DNA from: Burkholderiales bacterium
GTDB taxonomy: Bacteria > Pseudomonadota > Gammaproteobacteria > Burkholderiales > Burkholderiaceae_C
DNA length: 5,726 bases
Assembly: GCA_947372225.1 (NCBI GenBank)
Contig: CANBSV010000133.1
Coordinates: 1 to 5,726 of the forward strand
Direction: 5' to 3'
The notes under the pieces are model-generated. The model was not told the DNA's origin. It saw only the letters and a program-made list of their open reading frames with translations, and did not search any database. Shown here piece by piece: positions 1-5,726 of this stretch; positions within the stretch are counted from its first letter, which is position 1; each line of letters opens with the position of its first letter. The translations under genes were made by a program, and so were the position numbers.

Positions 1-501
1 TCGGCGCTGCCGACCGCACCGCTGCTGGCGCGTGGCCGGTTGGGGCCGCGCCAGCTTGAGCGACTTGAGCAGGTTCTGATGGATGAAGGCCAGGCGGGGC
101 GCGTGCGCATCGTCGTGCTCCACCACCCGGCTGCGGCGGGCGCCATCGGCTGGCGCAAGGCACTGGCCGACGGACCGGCGCTGCGTTCGGTGCTCAAGAG
201 CGCAGGCGCAGAGCTGGTGCTGCATGGGCATGCCCGCGATGCTCGCCTGGACGCCATCGCCGGGCCGCGTGAGCCGATCCCCTGCCTGTGCGTGCCGTCG
301 TCTTCGGCGCTGCCCAATCCCAAGGACCAGGGCGCGCGCTGGCATCGGTTGCGCCTGCTGGGCATCGGCGGCGATTTGCGCGCCGAGGTCACGGTGCGGC
401 GATGGTCCACCGACTCGAACGCCTTCACGACCGGTGCCGTCTACGAGTTGTGTTTGCCTCGGCGTGCCACAGGGACCGCGGCCGATAATCCGCCGCTGTG
501 A
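1..501 (+). CDS. Metallophosphoesterase, C-terminal part (5' end cut by window edge)
   Basis: The frame is open from the first base and ends at TGA 499-501, giving 166 visible residues; the N-terminus with the first metal-binding motifs lies outside the window. Two signatures of calcineurin-like (Icc/CpdA-type) phosphoesterases are visible. One is a His-His-Pro near visible residues 41-43, after a hydrophobic strand (VRIVVL). The other is His-Gly-His at residues 75-77 in LVLHGHARD. Both motifs supply ligands to the dinuclear metal centre in this family. The segment before them (GRLGPRQLERLEQVL) matches the usual helix ahead of the HHP motif. The family hydrolyses phosphomono- or diesters; the substrate cannot be told here. 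It could act on a phospholipid, a nucleotide or a head-group intermediate. It runs in the same direction as the lptFG-like genes but is separated from them by 123 bases, so co-transcription is possible, not shown. Family call is good; role unknown. Confidence 0.85.
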   Translation, partial: SALPTAPLLARGRLGPRQLERLEQVLMDEGQAGRVRIVVLHHPAAAGAIGWRKALADGPALRSVLKSAGAELVLHGHARDARLDAIAGPREPIPCLCVPSSSALPNPKDQGARWHRLRLLGIGGDLRAEVTVRRWSTDSNAFTTGAVYELCLPRRATGTAADNPPL

Positions 502-555
502 TTCCCTGATGAACCCGAGCATGGCCAACGCGACTGAGACCAGGTTCGGCGATCC

Positions 556-571
556 CGCCACGCGCGTGGCG
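556..571. repeat. Perfect 16-base palindrome in the gap before lptF-like gene
   Basis: CGCCACGC followed directly by GCGTGGCG is a perfect inverted repeat centred between 563 and 564. As RNA it could fold into a 6-bp stem (CGCCAC/GTGGCG) with a GCGC loop. As DNA it is a symmetric site that could bind a dimeric regulator. No T-run follows (the next bases are CAAATCGAG), so it does not look like an intrinsic terminator. It lies 8 bases upstream of the GTG at 580 and would cover the ribosome-landing region of that start, which argues against that start being used. Function is inferred only; GC-rich DNA makes some such palindromes by chance. Confidence 0.5.
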
Positions 572-611
572 CAAATCGAGTGCCGCACGCCCCTGCTGCG
601 CTGCGTCTGCT

Positions 612-615
612 AGGA
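612..615 (+). promoter_or_regulatory. Shine-Dalgarno AGGA deciding the lptF-like start (TTG 625)
   Basis: AGGA at 612-615 sits 9 bases before TTG 625. The competing in-frame GTG at 580 has no purine-rich site in front of it (CGTGGCGCAAATCGA). Together with the length of the family's N-terminus, this favours the TTG. Confidence 0.5.
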
Positions 616-624
616 CCGCGTACC

Positions 625-1836
625 TTGTTTTCCTGGTTTACCCTGGATCGGCTTGACCGCTATGCCCTGCGTTTGATTGCCGGGCCGATGGCGCTGTCCT
701 TGTTGGCGCTGTTGGTGGCGCAATTGCTCGAGCGGCTGTTGCGTTTGTTCGACCTGGCCGCGTCTGCCGGTGCCGGACCCGCGAGCGTGGTGCTCATGGC
801 ATCCACCCTGGTGCCGCACTATCTGGGACTGGCGCTGCCCATGGCCTTCACCGCAGCGATCTTCATGGCGGTGGCACATCTGTGCGATGACAACGAGCTC
901 GATGTGATGTTGATGGCAGGCCGTTCGATCGGCCGCATTGCCGCGCCCTACTTCATGCTGTCGCTGATGCTCAGCGTGTTCAGTCTCTACCTTTACGGTC
1001 AGCTGCAGCCCTTGGCACGTTACGGCTATCACGTGGCGGTCAATCAGGTGCTGCAGACGGGCTGGGACGCGCGTGTCGAGGAAAACCACTTCACCGACAT
1101 CGGCCACGGGATGACGTTCACCGCCGATGTGATCGAAGCTGACGGCCGGCGCGTTCACGGCGTCTTCATGCATCGGCGCAGCGGGGGCAAGGAGTCCGTC
1201 TTGACGGCGGCTCATGGCCGCATCGTTCCTACCCCCGAAGGCCTGCAGTTGCAACTGGAAGACGGACGTGTCGTGCACCTGCGCGATGACCCGGGCACGG
1301 GTGGCGAGGCCATCACGATCTCGCGCTTCACGCACGGAGTGACCGACCATGATTTCTCGCCCAAGCCGCCACCGCTGGCTGCTCGCGGGGCCAATGTGCG
1401 AGAACTGACGCAGGCCGAACTGTGGAGAGACATGCACCTCGACGGCGGACAGGGCAAGCCAGCCGCCGAGTTCCACTCGCGGCTGGCACGCTCGATGATC
1501 TTCCCGTTCCTGCTGCTGTTGGCGTTACCGCTGGGCATGGCGTCCAAGCGGGGCCGGCGGGCGCCTGGGGTGGTCTTTGGCGTGCTGGCTCTGCTCGCCA
1601 TCGACCATGCGATTCAGTTTGGCCAAGGTCTTGGCGGGACCGAGCGCGTGCCTGCCGCGCTGGCCATTTGGGCGCCATTCGCCATCTTTGCCTTGTTGAG
1701 TCTTTGGATCTTTCGCAGCAGCCTGGCCTGGCCGGGCGACAACCCGGTGCTGCGCGCTGTGATGGGTGTCGAAGGTCTGGTCGACCGCGTCCGCGTGCGC
1801 ACCGCCAAACACAGTGGCGCCCGGAGCGCGGCATGA
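625..1836 (+). CDS. lptF: LptF-like permease (YjgP/YjgQ family) of a lipid-extracting ABC transporter
   Basis: This is an inner-membrane permease subunit. In the canonical system LptF pairs with LptG and the ATPase LptB to pull lipopolysaccharide from the inner membrane and feed it to LptC/LptA. From TTG 625 the protein has 403 residues. Numbered from that start, hydrophobic segments lie near 18-37, 57-84 and 104-124. A soluble, beta-rich region at about 150-245 fits the periplasmic jellyroll. Three further membrane segments lie near 290-305, 314-335 and 344-364. The coupling-helix motif between TM2 and TM3 (DDNELDVMLMAGRS, about 88-101) matches the E-x-x-x-M/L-x-A-G pattern that contacts LptB. 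An in-frame GTG at 580 would add 15 residues (418 in all), but it lacks a ribosome site, and family members usually have only a few residues before the Asp-Arg-Tyr (here LDRYALRL). The C-terminal tail of about 39 residues after TM6 is rather long. The stop overlaps the lptG-like start. It may be a paralog serving another lipid rather than the housekeeping LptF, since its neighbourhood is unusual. Confidence 0.9.
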   Translation: MFSWFTLDRLDRYALRLIAGPMALSLLALLVAQLLERLLRLFDLAASAGAGPASVVLMASTLVPHYLGLALPMAFTAAIFMAVAHLCDDNELDVMLMAGRSIGRIAAPYFMLSLMLSVFSLYLYGQLQPLARYGYHVAVNQVLQTGWDARVEENHFTDIGHGMTFTADVIEADGRRVHGVFMHRRSGGKESVLTAAHGRIVPTPEGLQLQLEDGRVVHLRDDPGTGGEAITISRFTHGVTDHDFSPKPPPLAARGANVRELTQAELWRDMHLDGGQGKPAAEFHSRLARSMIFPFLLLLALPLGMASKRGRRAPGVVFGVLALLAIDHAIQFGQGLGGTERVPAALAIWAPFAIFALLSLWIFRSSLAWPGDNPVLRAVMGVEGLVDRVRVRTAKHSGARSAA

Positions 1837-2897
1837 GCGGCCAACTGCCCGCCTATTTGCGTCGCCGCGTCGGGCTGCAGATCCTGGCGCTGCTGGCCGT
1901 GCTCACGGCCATGATGCAACTGCTCGAACTGCTCGATGTGACCAGCGACATCTTTGACCGCGGCCAAGGGCTGGGCGGCTTGATGTACTACGCCTTGCTG
2001 AGGACGCCGGCAGAGCTCGGTCTGGCACTTCCTTTGGCGGTGCTGCTGGGCACCATGATCGTCATGAACTCCATGGCACGGCGCCTGGAGATCATGGCCA
2101 TGCGTGCCAGTGGCGTCAGCTTCAAGCGCATGCTGGGCCATCTGTTGCCGCTGCTGTTCGTGATCGCGATCTTCCATGCGACCTTGATGCAAGCGGTATT
2201 GCCTCGCGTCGAGGTGGAGCTCAAGCGCTGGTGGAATGCCAGTGCTCCGGCCGAGGAAGCACCGGCACCCCTGTGGGTTCACACACGGGGCGGGCCGGTC
2301 TCCATTGAAACCATCAGCCCTGACGGCCATCACCTGAAGGGCGTTCATTTGTACGTCCACCAATCGGGCCTGCTCACCTCCCGCCTGGTGGCTTCTACGG
2401 CACATTGGGACGGACGGACATGGCAACTCGAGGACGTCACCGAGTTGCGCATCAGTGACTCGGAAGTCAAGCGCATTCATGACGACGCACGAGAGTGGCG
2501 AACCAATCTGCAGCCCGACGAAGTGCTGCGACTGAACGTAGCCCGCCCCTACCTCTCCACTATGATGCTCGCCGAAGTGATCGCCGGCGCGCGCATCGGA
2601 TCACAGCCCCGAAGCTATTACCAGACCGCCTTGTACCGATCATTCACAGCGCCGTTCGGCGTGTTCATCATGCTGCTGCTGGCGCTGCCAACGGCCGCGA
2701 CACTCACGCGGGGATCGGGTGGCGGTGGCGCCATGTTGCTGGCGCTGGTGCTGGGCTTGGGTTTCCTGCTGCTTGACGGCATCCTGGCGTCGCTGGGTGC
2801 GAGCGGCCAGATGTCTCCGCTGTACTCGGCGCTCGGAGCGCCGTTGCTGTTTGGCTTGATCGGACTCGTGCGGCTGCAGCTGTGCGAGCGTCCTTGA
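1833..2897 (+). CDS. lptG: LptG-like permease (YjgP/YjgQ family)
   Basis: This is the partner permease to the preceding gene; the pair would form the lateral gate that takes a lipid out of the inner membrane. The protein has 354 residues, close to E. coli LptG (about 360). Membrane segments lie near 14-31, 58-78 and 101-122, then a periplasmic jellyroll region at about 143-235, then segments near 270-287, 299-320 and 330-349. The coupling helix (ARRLEIMAMRASGVSFKRM, 82-100) fits the family pattern very well. Arg125 and the Lys131/Arg132 pair follow TM3, at the edge of the periplasmic domain. The ATG at 1833 overlaps the upstream TGA as ATGA and has GGAG at 1823-1826, 6 bases before it, so translation is probably coupled and the two subunits made in equal amounts. 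An in-frame extension back to 1422 would run through lptF in another frame and is not believable. No lptB or lptC is in the window, so a shared or distant ATPase is implied. Confidence 0.92.
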   Translation: MSGQLPAYLRRRVGLQILALLAVLTAMMQLLELLDVTSDIFDRGQGLGGLMYYALLRTPAELGLALPLAVLLGTMIVMNSMARRLEIMAMRASGVSFKRMLGHLLPLLFVIAIFHATLMQAVLPRVEVELKRWWNASAPAEEAPAPLWVHTRGGPVSIETISPDGHHLKGVHLYVHQSGLLTSRLVASTAHWDGRTWQLEDVTELRISDSEVKRIHDDAREWRTNLQPDEVLRLNVARPYLSTMMLAEVIAGARIGSQPRSYYQTALYRSFTAPFGVFIMLLLALPTAATLTRGSGGGGAMLLALVLGLGFLLLDGILASLGASGQMSPLYSALGAPLLFGLIGLVRLQLCERP

Positions 2898-2913
2898 GTT
2901 GCGTACCGGACCG

Positions 2914-4041
2914 ATGAGCACCGTCGAAGTCATTGCGGTTGTCACGCCTGAACAGCTCGATCGATTCATCAAGCTGCCAGCCATCCTGTATGCCAAGGAT
3001 CCGGCCTTCATTGCGCCGCTGCTGGTTGAGCGTCGTGAAGCGCTCTCGCCCGCCAAGAACCCGTATTTTCAGCACGCCAAGACGCAGTTCTGGCTGGCTC
3101 GCCGCGACGGTCGCGACGTCGGACGCATCAGCGCGCAGATCGACAGTCTGGTGGCCGAACCCGATGTCGGGCACTTCGGAATGATCGCTGCCGAAGACGA
3201 TGCCGAGGTCTTTGCCGCCCTGTTTGCCGCCGCCGAGGGCTGGCTGCGTGAGCGCGGCAAGACACGTGTGCTCGGGCCGTTCAATCTGTCGATCAATGAA
3301 GAGACCGGCTTGCTGGTCGACGGCTTCGACACCCCGCCGGTGATGATGATGGGTCACGACCCGCACTACAGCGGACGGCGCATCGAGGCCCTGGGCTACG
3401 CCAAGGCCAAGGACCTTATCGCCTACATGTACGACATCGCGCACGAACTGCCCGCCGCGGCGCGCCGCAAGATCGACAAACGCAAGCCCGAAGCGCTGAT
3501 CGTGCGCAAGCTCGACAAGAAGCGCTACAACGAAGAGTTCGACATGGTGACGTCGATCTTCAACGATGCGTGGTCGTTGAACTGGGGTTTCATTGCCTTC
3601 ACGCAGGCCGAGATCGCACACATGGCCAAGAGCCTCAAGCCGCTGATCGACCCGAACTGCGTGGCGATCGTCGAGATGAACGGCGAGGCGGTCGGCTTTG
3701 GCATCGCGTTGCCCAACCTCAACGAACTGGTGGCCGACTTCGGCGGGCGCTTGCTGCCTTTCAACTGGATCAAGTTGCTGTATCGGCTGTGGCGCGGTGC
3801 ACGTTCGGCGCGTGTTCCGCTGATGGGCATCCGGCGCAGCTTCAGCGGCAGCCTGGCCGGCGGACTGGCGCCCTTTCTCATCATCGACGCGCTGCGCAAC
3901 GGGCTGCGCAACAAGGGTGTGCGTCAGGTCGAACTGTCGTGGATCCTCGAGGACAACCGCGCCATGCGTCACGTGATCGAGTCCCTGGGCGCTCACCCTT
4001 ACAAGACCTACCGCGTGTACGAAAAAGCCTTGGGCCTGTGA
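2914..4041 (+). CDS. GNAT-fold N-acyltransferase, YghO/bacterial ceramide synthase-like
   Basis: The 375-residue protein has no signal peptide and no clear membrane segment. I recognise the overall pattern of a conserved proteobacterial family annotated variously as 'dATP pyrophosphohydrolase', YghO-like or acyl-CoA N-acyltransferase; the Caulobacter bacterial ceramide synthase (bCerS) is, from memory, of this kind. Visible hallmarks are KDPAFIAPL at 28-36, GPFNLSINEETG at 121-132, the PPVMMMGHDPHY block at 141-152 and NDAWSLNWGF at 217-226. The C-terminal GNAT half follows: a strand at 250-255, VGFGIALPNLNE at 260-271, and LSWILEDNRAMRHVIESLG at 341-359 before KTYRVYEK, the typical GNAT ending. 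If bCerS-like, it would move a fatty acyl group from acyl-CoA to the amino group of a sphingoid base at the cytoplasmic side of the inner membrane. ATG 2914 is chosen; a TTG at 2899 would add five residues. GGA at 2908-2910 is close to the ATG, so the ribosome site is weak. It lies 16 bases after the lptG stop, so operon membership is likely. The specific substrate is inference. Confidence 0.75.
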   Translation: MSTVEVIAVVTPEQLDRFIKLPAILYAKDPAFIAPLLVERREALSPAKNPYFQHAKTQFWLARRDGRDVGRISAQIDSLVAEPDVGHFGMIAAEDDAEVFAALFAAAEGWLRERGKTRVLGPFNLSINEETGLLVDGFDTPPVMMMGHDPHYSGRRIEALGYAKAKDLIAYMYDIAHELPAAARRKIDKRKPEALIVRKLDKKRYNEEFDMVTSIFNDAWSLNWGFIAFTQAEIAHMAKSLKPLIDPNCVAIVEMNGEAVGFGIALPNLNELVADFGGRLLPFNWIKLLYRLWRGARSARVPLMGIRRSFSGSLAGGLAPFLIIDALRNGLRNKGVRQVELSWILEDNRAMRHVIESLGAHPYKTYRVYEKALGL

Positions 4042-4083
4042 CCTTCAACCGGCCACAGCCAGCACGCATCCAAGGCGTCTGAC

Positions 4084-4872
4084 ATGAAGCAACTCACCGC
4101 GCTGGTATTGGCCGGAACACGCGCCAACGGCGATCCACTGGCCGCCTACGCGGGCGTGAGCCACAAGGCGCTGATCGAGGTGGGTGGCCGCACCATGATC
4201 GAGCGGGTGGTGAGCGCGCTGGCCGCGGTCCCTGAAGTCGCTCGCATCGTCGTGGCCATCGAACAGCCCGAGCTATTGGCCGAGCTGCCCGAGTTGCAGC
4301 CGGCTGCATGCGGCAAACCGCTGACGACCATGACGCCGGCATCCGGGCCCAGTGCCACCGTGGCGGCTGCGCTTGCCCTCGCAGGCGCGCCTTTGCTCGT
4401 CACCACCGCAGATCACGCATTGCTTCAAACAAGCTGGGTGATCGAGTTTCTCGGCGCATGCCCGTCAGATGCTGATGTCTGCCTGGCGCTTGGACGCCGA
4501 GATGTCGTTCAGGCGGCTGCGCCCCACACCAAACGCACCTGGCTGCGCTTCGCCGACGGGCATTTTTCGGGTTGCAACCTGTTCCTGATGTCCCGGCCGG
4601 CGGCCGTGGGTGCGGTGGAGTTGTGGCGTGAACTGGAGCGCGATCGAAAGGATCCGCTGCGCATGATGCAAAAACTGGGCTGGAGCCTGGCTGTGCGCTA
4701 TCGCCTGGGTCAGTTGACCTCAAGCGCAGCCCTCAATCGCCTTGGAGAACTGGCCGGAGGCGCTCGCCTGGCCATCGTCGAAATGAGTGACGGACGTGCG
4801 GCGATCGATGTCGACAAGCCCGAAGACCTCGATCTGGTGCGCCAGTTGGTGGGCGGCGAAGCAGCGGCGTAG
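4084..4872 (+). CDS. MobA-like nucleotidyltransferase (NTP_transf_3-type)
   Basis: The 262-residue soluble protein has a Rossmann-like NTP-transferase fold. Visible motifs are LVLAGTRANGDPLA at 7-20, in place of the usual LAGGxSxRMG loop, and SHKALIEVGG at 26-35 with Lys28 at the position of the conserved lysine. Next come GPSATV at 88-93 and VTTADHALL at 106-114, with Asp110 as the probable metal ligand. FSGCNLFLM at 161-169 follows, then IDVDKPEDLDLV at 241-252, whose aspartates end the active site. Such enzymes join NTP to a phosphorylated small molecule and release pyrophosphate, giving an activated NDP compound. The changed nucleotide loop makes true molybdopterin guanylyltransferase unlikely, and no molybdenum genes are near. 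Proteins of this kind occur in Caulobacter-type sphingolipid head-group loci (recalled, not checked). AAGG at 4072-4075 lies 8 bases before the ATG. It follows the acyltransferase by 42 bases on the same strand. Acceptor and NTP are unknown. Confidence 0.8.
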   Translation: MKQLTALVLAGTRANGDPLAAYAGVSHKALIEVGGRTMIERVVSALAAVPEVARIVVAIEQPELLAELPELQPAACGKPLTTMTPASGPSATVAAALALAGAPLLVTTADHALLQTSWVIEFLGACPSDADVCLALGRRDVVQAAAPHTKRTWLRFADGHFSGCNLFLMSRPAAVGAVELWRELERDRKDPLRMMQKLGWSLAVRYRLGQLTSSAALNRLGELAGGARLAIVEMSDGRAAIDVDKPEDLDLVRQLVGGEAAA

Positions 4873-4891
4873 CGCCCCCCCGGCACCGACT

Positions 4892-4909
4892 GGGACTCTT
4901 CGAGAGCCC
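4892..4909. terminator. Possible weak bidirectional terminator hairpin between convergent genes
   Basis: GGG-A-CTCT / TCG loop / AGAG-CCC forms a 7-bp stem with one bulged A at 4895. It sits in the 39-base gap between two convergent stop codons (4872 and 4912). No run of T follows on either strand, so intrinsic termination would be weak. The position is what suggests a role. Confidence 0.35.
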
Positions 4910-4911
4910 GT

Positions 4912-5679
4912 TCAGACCGCCGCAGCAGTCTCCCGTTTGATCCAACGTGCCGCCAAAGCGCGCACCTGCAACAGATCGGCCGGGTAGTCGAGTTCACCCC
5001 ACTCCAGACCTTCAATTGAGGCCACCCGAATGTCCGCGCCGGACGTGGCCAGACGGTTGATCGCCGACAGGTACCAAAGCGCCGGCCCTTGGGGGGTGCG
5101 CATCGTGCGCTCGAGTTCCTCAACGAACAAAGCCGCGCCGTCGGCCTCGAAACGCAGAAAGCCGATCGACTCGCCATTCACCCGTTCGGCCGCCAGCGTC
5201 TTGCCGATGGCACGCAGACGATCGCCTTCGGTCTCGACCTTCATGTCGTCCGAGTCGTAGTCCGCCTTGCGGTCGATGGTGACGGTGATGGGCGCCACCG
5301 GGGCGGCAAACAACCGCTTGGCGATCTCAGGCTCGAACAGGGTGTCGCCATTGAGGATCAGGCACGAGCCCTGCAATTCGGCGCGGGCCATCCAGCAACT
5401 CGCCAGGTTGTCGGCCAACTTGTAAAACGGGTTGTAGAGGGTGCGCACTCGCATGCCGGAAGGCGCGACGCGGTTCAGTTCTGCCTCGACCAACTCCGGA
5501 TGAAATCCGGTGACCACCACCACCTCAGGGACACCGTTTTCGGCCAGGCCCCGCAACTGCCATTCGAGCATGCTGCGCCCGCACAGATCGAGCAGGCACT
5601 TGGGCATCTTCTCGGTCAGCGGCAGCAAACGGCTTCCTTGGCCGGCGCCGAGAATGAGCGCGCGTTGGGGTTTGGACAT
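4912..5679 (-). CDS. LicC-type sugar/choline-phosphate nucleotidyltransferase family protein
   Basis: The 255-residue soluble protein starts at ATG 5679-5677 and ends at TGA 4914-4912. A TTG at 5694 would add five residues, but the ATG is preferred because the nucleotide-binding strand begins right after it. The classic nucleotidyltransferase signature LGAGQGSRLLPLTEKMPKCL is at 10-29, with Lys27 as the conserved sugar/phosphate-binding lysine. ILNGDTLF at 108-115 has Asp112 for metal binding. NPFYKLADNLASCW at 83-96 resembles the YN...NN..S segment of phosphocholine and 2-aminoethylphosphonate cytidylyltransferases. NGESIGFLRF at 168-177 and WGELDYPADL at 227-236 (Asp231, second metal ligand) complete the set. 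It probably makes a CDP- or other NDP-activated alcohol or sugar phosphate for transfer to a lipid or glycan. The first gene leftward runs towards it and has a different signature, so the two are not recent duplicates. The ribosome site is poor (CGGAAC just before ATG). Substrate unknown; choline phosphate is only the family name. Confidence 0.85.
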   Translation of the reverse strand: MSKPQRALILGAGQGSRLLPLTEKMPKCLLDLCGRSMLEWQLRGLAENGVPEVVVVTGFHPELVEAELNRVAPSGMRVRTLYNPFYKLADNLASCWMARAELQGSCLILNGDTLFEPEIAKRLFAAPVAPITVTIDRKADYDSDDMKVETEGDRLRAIGKTLAAERVNGESIGFLRFEADGAALFVEELERTMRTPQGPALWYLSAINRLATSGADIRVASIEGLEWGELDYPADLLQVRALAARWIKRETAAAV

Positions 5680-5687
5680 GTTCCGAA

Positions 5688-5726
5688 CTTTCAAGACAAC
5701 GTGATTGGCGGGCGAGCTTACAAGAC
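5688..5726. repeat. Pair of near-identical 10-base direct repeats upstream of minus-strand gene
   Basis: CTTTCAAGAC at 5688-5697 and CTTACAAGAC at 5717-5726 differ at one base and start 29 bases apart. They lie just upstream of the minus-strand start at 5679. They could be a tandem operator or part of a promoter, but the right edge of the window cuts the region and I see no convincing -35/-10 pair. Chance is quite possible. Confidence 0.25.

Noticed and set aside
509..613. Possible 34-residue leader peptide whose TAG overlaps the AGGA before TTG 625
   Set aside because: Stop-codon/ribosome-site overlap is attractive for translational coupling, but there is no ribosome site before ATG 509 or ATG 521 and no recognisable leader pattern.
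83..613. 176-codon plus-strand open frame overlapping the phosphoesterase
   Set aside because: Arg/Cys/Ser-rich shadow of the phosphoesterase frame, which carries the HHP and HGH metal motifs.
610..1476. 288-codon open frame on the minus strand opposite lptF
   Set aside because: It lies antisense to a clear membrane-protein gene. Its product is rich in His and Gln with no recognisable domain, the usual mirror of Leu/Ala/Met-rich coding in GC-rich DNA.
1422..1832. In-frame upstream extension of the lptG-like gene
   Set aside because: It would read through lptF in another frame. The ATG at 1833 has GGAG 6 bases upstream, an ATGA overlap, and gives the normal family length.
1614..2480. 288-codon minus-strand open frame spanning the lptF-lptG junction
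   Set aside because: Shadow of two real genes; Gln/His-rich product without domain features.
2704..3996. 430-codon open frame on the minus strand opposite the acyltransferase gene
   Set aside because: It is antisense to a conserved protein family and shows the low-information composition of a shadow frame; no motif or start signal supports it.
4042..4083. Possible terminator or promoter between the acyltransferase and the MobA-like gene
   Set aside because: Only a 4-bp distant complement (CCTT/AAGG) is present and no promoter boxes; it looks like an ordinary intra-operon spacer.

Overview
The window comes from a GC-rich Gram-negative bacterium, most likely a proteobacterium. GC-rich third codon positions and a complete LptF/LptG inner-membrane permease pair support this. 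I cannot place it to class from the sequence. It holds five complete or near-complete genes plus one gene cut by the left edge. There are no tRNA, rRNA, CRISPR or insertion-sequence signals.

Layout: (1) positions 1-501 (+) are the C-terminal end of a metallophosphoesterase. (2) A 123-base gap carries a perfect 16-base palindrome. (3) 625-1836 (+) and 1833-2897 (+) are LptF-like and LptG-like permease genes joined by an ATGA stop/start overlap. (4) 2914-4041 (+) is a GNAT-fold acyltransferase of the type sometimes annotated 'dATP pyrophosphohydrolase', YghO-like or bacterial ceramide synthase. (5) 4084-4872 (+) is a divergent MobA-like nucleotidyltransferase. (6) 4912-5679 (-) is a second, unrelated-looking nucleotidyltransferase of the LicC/phosphocholine cytidylyltransferase type, convergent with the first. 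A small hairpin lies between the two stop codons.

The plus-strand genes are tightly spaced (overlap of 4, gap of 16, gap of 42 bases) and look like one operon. The set is not the usual lptFG neighbourhood, where lptF lies beside pepA. A lipid N-acyltransferase candidate, two nucleotide-dependent head-group-activation candidates, a phosphoesterase and a lipid-extraction permease pair together suggest making a modified envelope lipid and carrying it to the outer membrane. A sphingolipid (ceramide with a phospho-head group) is my best guess. The individual family assignments are fairly secure. The pathway reading is inference, because no serine palmitoyltransferase, ceramide reductase, lipid kinase or CDP-alcohol transferase lies inside the window.
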